From: Burkholderiaceae bacterium DAT-1
GTDB taxonomy: Bacteria > Pseudomonadota > Gammaproteobacteria > Burkholderiales > Chitinimonadaceae
Length of the DNA stretch: 64,000 nt
Direction of reading: 5' to 3'
Assembly (NCBI GenBank): GCA_019084025.1
Contig: JAHRBI010000002.1
Location: forward strand, 186,001-250,000
Under the pieces are notes generated by a model. The model saw only the letters and a list, made by a program, of their open reading frames with translations, had not been told where the DNA came from and made no database searches. The translations under genes were made by a program, and so were the position numbers. The first letter of the stretch is position 1. Each line of letters begins with the position of its first letter. This document shows positions 8,521 through 17,378 of the stretch, in pieces.

Positions 8521-9777
8521 TCATGCATAGAGCCGCACGCTGCGAATCTGGCGGTCATGTGTTTGCATGATTTCCATCCGCTGACCATATGCCTGAATGC
8601 AGGTGGCACTTTCGGGTATGGATTCAAGATACTCGAGAATCAAGCCATTGAGTGTTTTGGGACCATCTAGCGGAAATTGTGTGCCCAGTTTGCGATTGAG
8701 ATCGCGAAGATTAATCTGACCATCAATGATCGTGCTGCCATCAGATTGTGCCTGTGCCATCTGTTTGTGCATGGGCGTAGTGCTGGTGAACTCGCCTACG
8801 AGTTGCTCCAGAATGTCCTCAAGGGTCAGGAGACCGATCAGGTCGCCGTACTCATCGACAACCAGAGCCAGGCGTCGCTGGCTTTCCTGGAATGCCTGAA
8901 GCTGGGTGAATAGTGGTGTTCCGGCAGGTACGAAATAGGGCTCTCTCAGTAAATCAGGAAACGACTCGTGGCTTAAGGTCTCGATTCCGTGATGCAATAA
9001 GCGTTTGACATGCAGAATGCCGATGATGGTGTCGGTATTGTCACGATAGACGGGGAGGCGGGTATGGTGGCAACTCGTGAGCTGGTCGCGGATTGTCTCA
9101 ATGGGGGATGATAGATCAATGGCCTCAATTAAGTTACGAGGCGTCATTACATCTTCTACTGTGAACTGATCGAGCTCGAAGGTGTTTACGAGCACGCTAT
9201 GGTTCTTTTGCGGCATCATGCCGCCCGCATCCAGTACAAGCATGCGCAATTCTTCTCTCGAAAGCGTCAGGTGCTCGCCTTCTTTACTGGTCTTGATGCG
9301 AAATGCCCGTAAAATGCCCTGGACGAACAGGTTGACGAACCAGACGGCAGGATAGGTAATCGTGAGGATCAGGCTGAGTGGGTAGCTTGCAATGTAGGAA
9401 AAGCGCTGCGCATGCGCTGCTGCGATGACCTTCGGTGCGGCTTCTGCGACGACCAGGATCGCAAAACCTACGATCAGGGTGGCGATGGCCAGTGCCAGCT
9501 CATTGCCAGCAAACAGCCTTGCTGAGAGTAAGGTGGAGAGCGTGGCAGACAGTGTGTTGAACAGTGTGTTGCCTAGCAGTAACACACCCAGTAAGCGGTC
9601 GGTTTGCTGGATCAGCTTTCGGGTACGCATCGCCATGCGATTGCCCGACCGAGCGTGGCTGTTAAGCTTGTAGCGATTCAGGGACATCATGGCTGTTTCC
9701 GAGGCCGAAAAAAAGGCGGATAGAAACAGGCAGGCGATCAGTGCGGCAAAGAGCCAGGATATGGGGATATCTTCCAC
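8521..9777 (-). CDS. CNNM/CBS-domain hemolysin-type membrane protein (CorB/CorC family, YfjD-like)
   Basis: An inner-membrane protein of the HlyC/CorC group linked to Mg2+/Co2+ efflux or resistance. The 418 residues divide into an N-terminal CNNM/DUF21 domain with four hydrophobic helices (residues about 8-150, starting LFAALIACLFLSAFFSASETA), a CBS pair (VEDVMTPRN near 205 and VDEYGDLIGLLTLEDILE near 310), and a C-terminal CorC_HlyC transporter-associated domain. Translation starts at GTG (9777-9775). It is followed upstream, 20 bases away, by the YpjD-like gene. That pair (ypjD next to a yfjD-like gene near ffh) is also found in E. coli. The transported ion is not evident from sequence. Confidence 0.9.
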   Translation of the reverse strand: MEDIPISWLFAALIACLFLSAFFSASETAMMSLNRYKLNSHARSGNRMAMRTRKLIQQTDRLLGVLLLGNTLFNTLSATLSTLLSARLFAGNELALAIATLIVGFAILVVAEAAPKVIAAAHAQRFSYIASYPLSLILTITYPAVWFVNLFVQGILRAFRIKTSKEGEHLTLSREELRMLVLDAGGMMPQKNHSVLVNTFELDQFTVEDVMTPRNLIEAIDLSSPIETIRDQLTSCHHTRLPVYRDNTDTIIGILHVKRLLHHGIETLSHESFPDLLREPYFVPAGTPLFTQLQAFQESQRRLALVVDEYGDLIGLLTLEDILEQLVGEFTSTTPMHKQMAQAQSDGSTIIDGQINLRDLNRKLGTQFPLDGPKTLNGLILEYLESIPESATCIQAYGQRMEIMQTHDRQIRSVRLYA

Positions 9778-9797
9778 GGTATATCAGAGTGTCTCGA

Positions 9798-10604
9798 TCA
9801 GGCTTGACGATGGAGGAGGACCTCCAGGACGAAATGACTGCCAATATAGGCCAGGAATAGCAGTGCAAAACCCCAGAGTGTCCAGCGAATGGCAGTTTTT
9901 CCTCGCCAGCCACGTACTTTATGTCCCCACAGCAGGGTTGCAAAGGTGAGCCATGCGGCAAGCGAGAACACCGTTTTGTGATTGAATGTAAGTGGCTTGC
10001 CGAAGAGTTGCTCTGAGAACAAGGTGCCACTCAAAACGGTTGCGCTCAGGAGCCAGAATCCTGCCCAGAGCGTAGAAAACAGCAATCTCTCCAAGGCAAG
10101 TAATGGCGGCAGCATCCTGCTTAGACTAAGTTTGGGGGAGTGCATGCTGGCATCTGCCCAGTGCATAAGCGCGGCCAGGCCTGCAGCGAAGGCAATGCAT
10201 CCGTAAGCCAGCATGGCTACGATCAAATGTCCTCGTAGCAAGGGTGATGATAATGCCGGACTGTGTATGCCTGCAGGTAGCATCTGGCTAAGCGTGAGCG
10301 TCACCGCAGCCACGGGAACCAGAATGATTTGCAAGCCCTCCAGCCGGATTGCAAATGCAGCTGACCAGTAAATCAGTGTGGCAATCCAGGTGAGCAGGAC
10401 AAGTGCCTCGCGAGCGCCGAAATGGGGTTGGGAGCCCATCAGTGGCGTCAGCGCCATGGGTGCAGAGAATAGCAGTGCCATTCCGAGCAGGGCGTGTTCA
10501 AGTCGGGTCTGGGTGGCCTGGTTGTGGTCACGATTGCGGCGGTCTGCCACAAAACGAATGCCAAGTATGGCGAAAACAAGACTCACCAGTATGCCGTAGA
10601 GCAT
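9798..10604 (-). CDS. ypjD: YpjD-like cytochrome c assembly (CcsA/HemX-type) membrane protein
   Basis: A polytopic inner-membrane protein of the CcsA/CcmC/HemX superfamily, whose members handle heme; the specific role of YpjD is not established. From the ATG at 10604 it has 268 residues and about eight hydrophobic helices. Histidines conserved in the family occur in NHKTVFSLAAW, GHKVRGWRGKTAIRW and GSHFVLEVLL near the C-terminus. The frame is open to 10688, but the extra residues are not hydrophobic and overlap the promoter side of ffh, so the later start is preferred. It is divergent from ffh, the neighbourhood seen in E. coli and many proteobacteria. Confidence 0.88.
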   Translation of the reverse strand: MLYGILVSLVFAILGIRFVADRRNRDHNQATQTRLEHALLGMALLFSAPMALTPLMGSQPHFGAREALVLLTWIATLIYWSAAFAIRLEGLQIILVPVAAVTLTLSQMLPAGIHSPALSSPLLRGHLIVAMLAYGCIAFAAGLAALMHWADASMHSPKLSLSRMLPPLLALERLLFSTLWAGFWLLSATVLSGTLFSEQLFGKPLTFNHKTVFSLAAWLTFATLLWGHKVRGWRGKTAIRWTLWGFALLFLAYIGSHFVLEVLLHRQA

Positions 10605-10730
10605 CTGATGCTCAGGCGCAAAGGGATTCACCTTGATTCTCAGGTAAACTATCGGAAATTCGAGTGTACCAGAGCATCGACTTTGCACGTAGCATTGTGA
10701 TGATGCATTTCAACAAAAGGTGTTGCGCAC

Positions 10731-12080
10731 ATGTTTGATAACCTGACTTCGCGACTCAGTTCCGTCGTCAAAACCCTTCGCGGCCATGCACGGCTGACCG
10801 AGGATAATATTAGTGACGCCATGCGTGAAGTCCGGATGGCGTTACTGGAAGCTGACGTGGCCTTGCCCGTGGTCAAGGCCTTCGTGCAGGACGTCAAAGC
10901 GCGCGCAGTAGGTGAAGAGGTATTGGGTAGCCTCACGCCGGGTCAGGCGGTCATTGGTGTGGTGCATGATGAGCTGAAGAAGCTCATGGGTAATCACAAT
11001 GACGCACTGAATCTTGCAGCCGTTCCACCTGCTGTGGTGTTAATGGCTGGTCTGCAAGGGGCGGGTAAAACGACAACCACCGGCAAACTGGCCAAGCGAC
11101 TGAAAGAGCAGGAGCGCAAAAAAGTACTGGTGGTCAGTGCCGACGTTTATCGTCCGGCTGCTATTGAGCAGTTGAAAATGCTTGCTGCTCAGGTTGAGGT
11201 TGAGCTTTTCCCGTCGGAAGCGACGCAAAAGCCGGTTGATATTGCGCTGGCAGCACTTGACTACGCCAAGCGCCATTTCTTTGATGTGCTGATTGTGGAT
11301 ACGGCCGGTCGTCTGGCGATTGATGAAGCCATGATGGCGGAAATCAAGGCGCTTCATGCGGCAGTCAATCCTGTCGAAACCCTGTTTGTGGTCGATGCCA
11401 TGCAGGGTCAGGATGCGGTCAATACAGCGCGAGCCTTTAGTGAGGCACTGCCGCTGACCGGTGTGATTCTGACCAAACTGGATGGTGATGCACGTGGTGG
11501 CGCGGCGCTCAGCGTGCGCCATGTCACCGGCAAGCCGATCAAGTTTGTGGGTGTGGGCGAAAAGGTCGGCGGCCTTGAGCCTTTCCATCCCGAGCGGATG
11601 GCGTCACGTATTCTGGGGATGGGCGATGTCCTGTCGCTGATCGAGGAGGTCCAGAAGGGCGTCGATGCTGAAGAGGCGCAGAAGCTCGCCCAGAAAATGA
11701 AGTCCGGCAAGGGCTTCGATCTGGAGGATTTCAAGTCGCAGATTCAGCAGATGAAGCGCATGGGCGGTATGGGTGGTTTGATCGACAAGCTGCCGGGTAT
11801 GGGGCAGATGAGTCAGGCCATGCAGGGGCCCGAGGCTGATAAGGCCATGCGTCGGATTGAAGGGATTATTAATTCGATGACGCCTGATGAGCGCCGCAAG
11901 CCGGAACTGATCAAGGCAAGTCGTAAGCGTCGCATTGCTGCGGGGTCCGGTGTAACGGTTCAGGAGGTGAATCGCCTGCTGAAGCAGTTCGAAGACATGC
12001 AGAAAATGATGAAACAATTCAGTGGCAAGAACATGTTCAAGCTGATGAAGGGTATGCGCGGCATGATGCCGGGCATGTAA
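10731..12080 (+). CDS. ffh: Signal recognition particle GTPase (54 kDa subunit homologue)
   Basis: Binds signal sequences of nascent inner-membrane proteins with 4.5S RNA and docks ribosomes on FtsY. The 449 residues show the four-helix N domain, then the G domain with G1 GLQGAGKTTTTGKLA near 104-118, G3 DTAGRL near 190, and G4/G5 TKLDGDARGGAALS near 245-260. The methionine-rich M domain from about 300 (QQMKRMGGMGG, MQKMMKQFSGKN, GMRGMMPGM) binds signal peptides and the RNA. GGTG precedes the ATG by 8 bases. It begins the plus-strand run that continues with rpsP, though a separate promoter for rpsP is likely. Confidence 0.98.
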   Translation: MFDNLTSRLSSVVKTLRGHARLTEDNISDAMREVRMALLEADVALPVVKAFVQDVKARAVGEEVLGSLTPGQAVIGVVHDELKKLMGNHNDALNLAAVPPAVVLMAGLQGAGKTTTTGKLAKRLKEQERKKVLVVSADVYRPAAIEQLKMLAAQVEVELFPSEATQKPVDIALAALDYAKRHFFDVLIVDTAGRLAIDEAMMAEIKALHAAVNPVETLFVVDAMQGQDAVNTARAFSEALPLTGVILTKLDGDARGGAALSVRHVTGKPIKFVGVGEKVGGLEPFHPERMASRILGMGDVLSLIEEVQKGVDAEEAQKLAQKMKSGKGFDLEDFKSQIQQMKRMGGMGGLIDKLPGMGQMSQAMQGPEADKAMRRIEGIINSMTPDERRKPELIKASRKRRIAAGSGVTVQEVNRLLKQFEDMQKMMKQFSGKNMFKLMKGMRGMMPGM

Positions 12081-12126
12081 AATCAATCGTTTCGATCAGG
12101 GTGATGTGCGCATCTATTTGATTGGC

Positions 12127-12145
12127 TTGCAAGTATTGCTTGCAA
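12127..12145. repeat. 7-bp perfect inverted repeat ahead of rpsP
   Basis: TTGCAAG at 12127-12133 is followed by a 5-base spacer and its exact complement CTTGCAA at 12139-12145. The right arm contains the candidate -35 box of the rpsP promoter, so a protein bound here could affect transcription of the ribosomal operon. There is no T-run, so it is not an intrinsic terminator for ffh. Confidence 0.5.
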
Positions 12146-12169
12146 TGCAGTTTGATAGTCTTGTAAAAT
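12140..12169 (+). promoter_or_regulatory. Candidate sigma-70 promoter for rpsP-rimM-trmD-rplS
   Basis: TTGCAA at 12140-12145 and TAAAAT at 12164-12169 are separated by 18 bases, close to consensus, and would start transcription about 40 bases before the rpsP ATG. It lies in the 134-base space after ffh. Read by eye only. Confidence 0.5.
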
Positions 12170-12214
12170 CGTCGCCTTTTCGCGTAACAGCATTCATAAA
12201 TAGGAAACACCATA

Positions 12215-12457
12215 ATGGTCGTGATTCGTCTTGCTCGCGGCGGTGCCAAGGATCGTCCGTTCTACAACGTCGTCGTTACCGACAAGCGCAGCCGTCGTGA
12301 TGGTCGCTTCATCGAGCGCGTTGGCTTCTTCAACCCGCAAGCCAAGGAAGGCACCGAAGGCCTGCGTCTGGCTATGGACCGCGTGAACTACTGGATTGGC
12401 ACTGGCGCTCAAGTTGCAGACAGCGTCAAGAAGCTGCTGAAGCAACAAGCTGCCTAA
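12215..12457 (+). CDS. rpsP: 30S ribosomal protein bS16
   Basis: A small-subunit ribosomal protein needed for 30S assembly, binding the 5' and central domains of 16S rRNA. The 80-residue sequence starts [20 protein letters not shown] and contains [13 protein letters not shown], which are the diagnostic bS16 stretches. An A-rich, GGAA-containing segment precedes the ATG. It opens the conserved rpsP-rimM-trmD-rplS operon, with rimM 15 bases downstream. Confidence 0.98.
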   Translation: MVVIRLARGGAKDRPFYNVVVTDKRSRRDGRFIERVGFFNPQAKEGTEGLRLAMDRVNYWIGTGAQVADSVKKLLKQQAA

Positions 12458-12472
12458 TCAGACTCAGGTTGA

Positions 12473-13015
12473 ATGACCTTGGTTGATAAAGTAGGACAAG
12501 GCGCAGGTACATTCCCCGACGATTTAGTCGATATGGGGTATGTGTCCGGCGTCTTTGGCGTTCGTGGCTGGGTAAAAGTTGTTGCGGATACGCAATACGC
12601 CGACAGTCTGCTGGACTATGAAGTCTGGTGGCTGGGGCGCGATGGCGACTACAAGCCGTATACGGTAGTAGACAGCAACATCCAGCCTAAGAACCTGAAT
12701 GCCCAGTTGGAAGGCATTAACGATCGTGATGTGGCATTTGCACTGAAAGGCTGCAAGGTTGCTGTTCCACGTTCTCTGATGCCCGTTCCTGAAGAAGGTG
12801 AATACTACTGGTCGGATCTGATGGGTCTGCAGGTGGTGAATCTTCAGGGTGAATCCATGGGTACTGTTGATCATCTGTTGTCTACTGGTGCAAATGATGT
12901 ACTGGTTGTCAGGGATGAAAAGCAGGAGCGACTGATTCCGTTTGTGAAGTCGGTTGTCACTCAGGTGGAACTGGAATCCCGGACGATTCGGGTGGACTGG
13001 GGCCTCGATTACTGA
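12473..13015 (+). CDS. rimM: Ribosome maturation factor RimM
   Basis: Binds bS19 in the 30S head and assists late 30S maturation. The 180 residues contain the N-terminal RimM beta-barrel (MGYVSGVFGVRGWVKV near residues 22-37) and the C-terminal PRC-barrel (YYWSDLMGLQVVN near 110-122 and IPFVKSVV near 155). It lies between rpsP and trmD as in most bacteria. The first ~20 residues, before MGYVSG, are less conserved, so the exact start is uncertain; an ATG at 12533 would give a shorter form. Confidence 0.95.
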   Translation: MTLVDKVGQGAGTFPDDLVDMGYVSGVFGVRGWVKVVADTQYADSLLDYEVWWLGRDGDYKPYTVVDSNIQPKNLNAQLEGINDRDVAFALKGCKVAVPRSLMPVPEEGEYYWSDLMGLQVVNLQGESMGTVDHLLSTGANDVLVVRDEKQERLIPFVKSVVTQVELESRTIRVDWGLDY

Positions 13016-13079
13016 TCTTGGTTGTTGGCGCGGGTGAAGGCCGGTGCTGGCAAGTGAAGCAGAGTGAAAGCGGTATTCA

Positions 13080-13868
13080 GTGCGATTCGACGTCGTTACC
13101 CTGTTTCCGGAAATGTTCGATGCGTTGACGCGTAATGGCGTGACCCGTCGGGCACTGGAACAGGGCATTTTTGCATTTGGTACGCAGAATCCGCGTGATT
13201 TTGTGACCAATAATTATCGAACGGTAGATGATCGCCCCTACGGTGGCGGGCCTGGCATGGTCATGCTGCCCGAGCCACTTGAGGATGCAATCGAAGCTGC
13301 ACGTGCAACTCAGCGTGAAGCGGGTGTGGCGCGTAGCACCGTGGTGTATATGTCCCCTCAGGGCGCACCACTGACTCACGCGATTGCGCAGCGATTATCA
13401 AAAGCAGCGGGTGTGATTCTGCTGGCCGGTCGATACGAAGGTGTGGATGAGCGGCTGATCCAGCGTCAGGTCGATGAGGAAATCTCGATTGGCGACTATG
13501 TACTGTCGGGTGGCGAATTGCCCGCGATGGTACTGATGGATGCAGTGCTCAGGCTGTTGCCCGGTGTGCTGAACACGGCGGCATCGGCTGAGGAGGACAG
13601 TTTTGCGGATGGCTTGCTGGATTGTCCGCATTACACTCGCCCAGAGATATACCGCGGCATGGCGGTGCCGGATGTCTTGATGTCCGGTAATCATGCCTTG
13701 ATCAGGCGCTGGCGTTTGAAGCAGTCGCTGGGGCGGACGTGGTTGCGTCGGCCCGAGTTGATTGCGGATCGTCAGCTGACAAAAGAGGAAGCTCGGCTTC
13801 TGGCAGAATTTCAGGCTGAATACGCCCAAGCTGACCAGAAGGAACAAGCTTCACAACTGGAGTTGTAA
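13080..13868 (+). CDS. trmD: tRNA (guanine-N1)-methyltransferase
   Basis: Methylates G37 next to the anticodon of tRNAs reading CUN, CCN and CGG codons, using SAM bound in a SPOUT-family trefoil knot, and so prevents frameshifting. The protein (262 residues) starts at GTG with [13 protein letters not shown], the invariant TrmD opening. The knot motifs are YGGGPGMVM near 59-67, [12 protein letters not shown] near 115-126 and [16 protein letters not shown] near 137-152, plus the catalytic aspartate region YTRPEIYRG. Spacing is 64 bases from rimM and 2 bases to rplS. Confidence 0.97.
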   Translation: MRFDVVTLFPEMFDALTRNGVTRRALEQGIFAFGTQNPRDFVTNNYRTVDDRPYGGGPGMVMLPEPLEDAIEAARATQREAGVARSTVVYMSPQGAPLTHAIAQRLSKAAGVILLAGRYEGVDERLIQRQVDEEISIGDYVLSGGELPAMVLMDAVLRLLPGVLNTAASAEEDSFADGLLDCPHYTRPEIYRGMAVPDVLMSGNHALIRRWRLKQSLGRTWLRRPELIADRQLTKEEARLLAEFQAEYAQADQKEQASQLEL

Positions 13869-13870
13869 CC

Positions 13871-14254
13871 ATGAATCTGATTCAGATCCTGGAAAATGAA
13901 GAAATCGCCCGTCTGGGTAAGACTGTTCCTGACTTCTGCGTGGGTGACACTGTTGTCGTCCAAGTGAAGGTGAAGGAAGGTAACCGTGAGCGTCTGCAGG
14001 CTTACGAAGGTGTCGTGATCGCCAAGCGTAACCGCGGTCTGAACAGCTCCTTCATCGTCCGCAAGATTTCTTCCGGCGAAGGCGTTGAGCGTACATTCCA
14101 GACTTACTCCCCGCTCGTTGCTTCGATCGAAATCAAGCGACGCGGTGATGTTCGTCGCGCCAAGCTGTACTACCTCCGCGAGCGTTCGGGCAAGTCCGCA
14201 CGTATCAAGGAAAAGCTGCCGCAACGCAAGGCTACTGTGGCTGCTGCCAAGTAA
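13871..14254 (+). CDS. rplS: 50S ribosomal protein bL19
   Basis: A large-subunit protein at the 30S-50S interface. The 127 residues start [16 protein letters not shown] and include [23 protein letters not shown]-type and [19 protein letters not shown]-type segments that identify bL19, with [19 protein letters not shown] near the C-terminus. The start follows the trmD stop by 2 bases. A strong terminator 18 bases downstream ends the operon. Confidence 0.98.
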   Translation: MNLIQILENEEIARLGKTVPDFCVGDTVVVQVKVKEGNRERLQAYEGVVIAKRNRGLNSSFIVRKISSGEGVERTFQTYSPLVASIEIKRRGDVRRAKLYYLRERSGKSARIKEKLPQRKATVAAAK

Positions 14255-14271
14255 GCTTGCTTTTCGGCATG

Positions 14272-14299
14272 AAAAGGACACCCTCGGGTGTCCTTTTTT
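14272..14299 (+). terminator. Intrinsic terminator of the rpsP-rplS operon
   Basis: An 11-base perfect stem (AAAAGGACACC / GGTGTCCTTTT) with a CTCG tetraloop runs into six T residues. It lies between rplS and the end of the convergent permease gene (stop at 14320) and could also slow minus-strand transcription, since the left arm gives four U residues on that strand. Confidence 0.93.
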
Positions 14300-14319
14300 A
14301 TTGTGCCAGACGTAGCGTA

Positions 14320-15162
14320 CTATTTCACGGCACCATCGAATCCACGCATGAAATAGCGCTGCGTCAGTAAAAAGACGATCAGCACTGGAATGACTGTTAG
14401 GACGGCGCCTGCGGCAACTACCCTTGTCTTGAAGCTGAATGTACCGGATAGGTACAACACGCCGACGCTAATGGGAAATGCTTCAGGTGAAGAGAGTACG
14501 ATGGATGGCCAGATGTACTGATTCCACGATGCTACTAGCGTCAGAATGGTTAATGCACCCAGAGCGGGCTTGGCAAGGGGGAGCATGACATGCCAGAAAA
14601 TCTGCCATTCATTTGCACCATCCATGCGTGCTGCTTTTACCAGATCATGAGGGACAGTTTCAAACGCCTGCTTCATTAGAAAGATGCCGACGGCACCCGC
14701 CAATCCCGGCAGAACCACACCCGCCAGTGTGTCATTTAAATTCAAGCGAGCGACGGTGATGAAATTCACCAGAAAGTTCATCTCCGAAGGCAGAATCATG
14801 GTGGCAACGATTGCCCCGAATATAAAGTTTCTGCCTGGAAAGCGCATACGTGCAAGTGGGTAGGCAGCCAGACTGCAGACGAGAAGCGTACCAGTCACGG
14901 TTAATCCTGATATCAGGATCGAATTCCAATAAAAGCCACCCACGTTTATGCTGCTGAATACTTCTCGAAAATTATCAAGGCCCGGATCGGTTGGCCATAT
15001 TGGTGGTGGCATGCTGTTGATGTCTCCACCCTGTGAAAACGCTGTCACGACTGTCCACCAGAATGGATAGATGGTGACGAGTGCAACGGCAGAGAGGACA
15101 AGGTAGTGCAGTGCGCGGTGAATGGTTCGGCGAAGATTTCGGTGTGCGCGAGAGAGAATCAT
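14320..15162 (-). CDS. Sugar ABC transporter permease (MalG type), GlcNAc cluster
   Basis: The second inner-membrane permease of a CUT1-type carbohydrate importer. From the ATG at 15162, which overlaps the stop of the first permease (ATGA), it has 281 residues and six predicted membrane helices, beginning at LVLSAVALVTIYPFWWTVVTAF, the typical MalG-like first helix. The EAA loop that contacts the ATPase is present as KAARMDGANEWQIFWHVMLP near residue 188. The C-terminus ends QRYFMRGFDGAVK, as in this family. It is the last gene of the nag cluster. The ligand is inferred to be GlcNAc or chito-oligosaccharide from the neighbours. No ATP-binding subunit is encoded here. Confidence 0.9.
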   Translation of the reverse strand: MILSRAHRNLRRTIHRALHYLVLSAVALVTIYPFWWTVVTAFSQGGDINSMPPPIWPTDPGLDNFREVFSSINVGGFYWNSILISGLTVTGTLLVCSLAAYPLARMRFPGRNFIFGAIVATMILPSEMNFLVNFITVARLNLNDTLAGVVLPGLAGAVGIFLMKQAFETVPHDLVKAARMDGANEWQIFWHVMLPLAKPALGALTILTLVASWNQYIWPSIVLSSPEAFPISVGVLYLSGTFSFKTRVVAAGAVLTVIPVLIVFLLTQRYFMRGFDGAVK

Positions 15163-16025
15163 GCATGACTCTCCCTGGGTTGCAGGTAGCGGAAATTGAG
15201 CCATGCGAGCACGATGCAAAATACGGACATGACTAAACTGGCTGCGAGCGCACGACCAAAGTTGAGCGACTTAATTCCGAATTGATAGCTGTAGTACAGC
15301 GCGGTATAGGTGGACTCGAACGGACCGCCCTGCGTCATGATCTGTATTTCTTCAAAAGCCTTGAGCGCAGCCAGCATCGACATCAATGAACAGAGCAGGA
15401 TGGTTGGCATGAGCAATGGGAGCGTCAGGTGCCTGAATCGTTGCCAGACACTGGCTCCATCCAGCATGGCGGCCTGATGGATGTCTGCAGGTATCGATTG
15501 CAGTCCGGCTAAGTAGAGCACCATATACCATCCGAATCCTCGCCAAATGGTCACGAACATGACGGATAGTAGTGCAATACGATCATCAGATAGCCAGCCC
15601 ACTGGCTGGTTAATGACATGCAACCAGTTGAGCAGCGTGTTCAGCAGACCCGTGTCGGCATACATGAAGTTCCAAATCACACCCACCACGGACACAGTAG
15701 TGACGACCGGAAGATAGAATGCAGCGCGGTACCATCGCATGCCCGGTAGTTGGTTGTTGACCAGTACGGCAGCCAAGATGGCAGGTAACTGAATGAGTGG
15801 AACAACCAGCAAATAGAGCGCAGAATTTTTCATGGCAGACCAGAACAGCTCGTCTGCAAATAGGTCGCGGAAATTATCTAGACCTACCCAGCGTGGTGCA
15901 TCAAGCAGATTGTATTCCGTGAAAGCCAGGTAGCTTCCAAACAATACGGGCCAAAACGAAAAGGCCGCGAGCAAAATCAATGCCGGTGTCAGAAAGGCCC
16001 ATGCGATTAGTGTCTGCTTGCGCAT
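15159..16025 (-). CDS. Sugar ABC transporter permease (MalF type), GlcNAc cluster
   Basis: The first permease of the CUT1-type importer, 288 residues from ATG 16025, one base after the stop of the solute-binding protein gene. The N-terminus MRKQTLIAWAFLTPALILLAA leads straight into helix 1, and five more helices follow. The EAA loop reads QAAMLDGASVWQRFRHLTLP near residue 187. The DNF motif after helix 1 (WVGLDNFRDLF) is typical of UgpA/MalF-like permeases. It couples to the second permease by an ATGA overlap, and the two should form a heterodimer in the inner membrane. Confidence 0.9.
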   Translation of the reverse strand: MRKQTLIAWAFLTPALILLAAFSFWPVLFGSYLAFTEYNLLDAPRWVGLDNFRDLFADELFWSAMKNSALYLLVVPLIQLPAILAAVLVNNQLPGMRWYRAAFYLPVVTTVSVVGVIWNFMYADTGLLNTLLNWLHVINQPVGWLSDDRIALLSVMFVTIWRGFGWYMVLYLAGLQSIPADIHQAAMLDGASVWQRFRHLTLPLLMPTILLCSLMSMLAALKAFEEIQIMTQGGPFESTYTALYYSYQFGIKSLNFGRALAASLVMSVFCIVLAWLNFRYLQPRESHA

Positions 16026-16026
16026 G

Positions 16027-17295
16027 TTATCTTCCGGTGGCGAGCTTGCGATTCCAAAAGGCGGCCGCTTCATCTAATGCAGCTTGTGGTTCTTTCCGGC
16101 CTGTCACGGCTTGTTCTACTGCTCCGGATAAGCGTGCGGACAGCGACTCACTGTCTTTGATGCCACCCATGAACTGCGTGCGAACCTTGTCCAGATTACG
16201 CGCTGCCACGGCAATTGCTTTGCGCATCGGATCTGCATTCGCTGGAATAGCCGAAAAGGATGCATCCTCAACGGCTTTGCGTGCAGTCGGGAGTGTCCCT
16301 GACTGCTTGGCGAAAAGCAGTTGGTTTTCGGCATTTGTCAGCCAGGAGGCAAATCGTCCAGCTTCCGGTAAAAGTGCAGCGTCAACATTTCGTGCAATCG
16401 CGAAACTAAGCATCCAGCCGCCAGGAATCACCCCAGTGGGGCCTGCTGGCGCAGCTGCGACCTCTGTGACCTTATAGACGGTTGGTGCATCGTCTCGTAT
16501 GCGAGCTAGGGAGGTGGGTGATGTGACCAGCATCGCGATTTGGCCACGTGCGTAAGCATCCAGCTGTTTTTGAAAGTTGTCGCGTGGAAACAGATTGTCT
16601 CTTGATAGCGCGCCGGTTTGCCAGGCCGCAGCAAGCTTACGTACCAGGATGACATGAGCAGGTGAATTGAAGACTGCCTTGCCATCTTTCACGATGGGCA
16701 ATCCTTGCTCCAGGAAAAATCCTTCGATTTTGGTGGGGCCCAGGGCAGGCGCAATGCCTGCTACACCCGTCCTGGCTTTAATTTGGTTGGCGTAACTTAA
16801 GACCTCGTCCAGATTGCGGGGGGGCTTCTGAATATCTAGACCTGCTTTGCGGAACAATTCGCCATTGAATACTGTGATGTTGGCTGCATTGTAATAGGGA
16901 AAGCCATAGACTTTTCCGTCAATACTGATGTCTGCCTGTGCGCCCGGGAGGTACTGGGTTTTGTCCATCAGGGCATCTACGGGCTGTAAAAGGCCGGCAC
17001 GCTGATAATCCCAGGTCCATGGTACGTTTAAATTGATCAGCGCTGGCGGGTGACCCGATGCAACAGCTGCGGTGAATTTTGTCTGGATGGCGTCCCAGGG
17101 GTAGTCAGTCCATACGACTTCAACATTGGGGTGTTGCGCGTTGTAGGTGCTTACCAGTGATTTGAAGTAGCCATCAAATTTGGGTGACAAGCTCATTGTC
17201 CAAACATCGATACGCTGTTTTGCGGCTTCGACCGCTTGCGACAAGCTTAGCGATAGGGCGATAAACAGGACGCGGAGGAGGGCTGCGTGTGTCAT
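16027..17295 (-). CDS. Sugar ABC transporter solute-binding protein, GlcNAc cluster
   Basis: A periplasmic family-1 solute-binding protein of 422 residues. From ATG 17295 the N-terminus has a Sec signal peptide (hydrophobic LLRVLFIALSLSLSQ, predicted cut after VEA before AKQRIDVW). IDVWTMSLSPKFDGYFKSL and NVEVVWTDYPWD are typical of the MalE/UgpB fold. A TTG farther upstream would add 13 charged residues and is less likely. It lies downstream of the SIS-type deaminase gene, separated by an 83-base gap holding a terminator-like hairpin. The ligand is inferred as GlcNAc or a chito-oligosaccharide because all other genes of the cluster handle that sugar. Confidence 0.85.
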   Translation of the reverse strand: MTHAALLRVLFIALSLSLSQAVEAAKQRIDVWTMSLSPKFDGYFKSLVSTYNAQHPNVEVVWTDYPWDAIQTKFTAAVASGHPPALINLNVPWTWDYQRAGLLQPVDALMDKTQYLPGAQADISIDGKVYGFPYYNAANITVFNGELFRKAGLDIQKPPRNLDEVLSYANQIKARTGVAGIAPALGPTKIEGFFLEQGLPIVKDGKAVFNSPAHVILVRKLAAAWQTGALSRDNLFPRDNFQKQLDAYARGQIAMLVTSPTSLARIRDDAPTVYKVTEVAAAPAGPTGVIPGGWMLSFAIARNVDAALLPEAGRFASWLTNAENQLLFAKQSGTLPTARKAVEDASFSAIPANADPMRKAIAVAARNLDKVRTQFMGGIKDSESLSARLSGAVEQAVTGRKEPQAALDEAAAFWNRKLATGR

Positions 17296-17332
17296 GGCGC
17301 GTGTCCGGCAGGTGAGGGCGGATATTCGAATC

Positions 17333-17362
17333 AAAAAATATGCCCGTCAGGTAGGCGGGCAT
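17333..17362 (-). terminator. Terminator or attenuator between nagB-II and the transporter genes
   Basis: On the minus strand, ATGCCCG (17362-17356), a 9-base loop and CGGGCAT (17346-17340) are followed by A and six T residues (17338-17333). This is the shape of a modest Rho-independent terminator placed inside the operon, between the enzyme genes and the solute-binding protein gene. No strong promoter is visible between it and the next ATG. Confidence 0.7.
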
Positions 17363-17378
17363 CATCTGCAATCAGACT

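Noticed and set aside
11040-12086. Long minus-strand open frames opposite ffh
   Set aside because: Shadows of the GTPase and Met-rich domains of ffh; no family resemblance.
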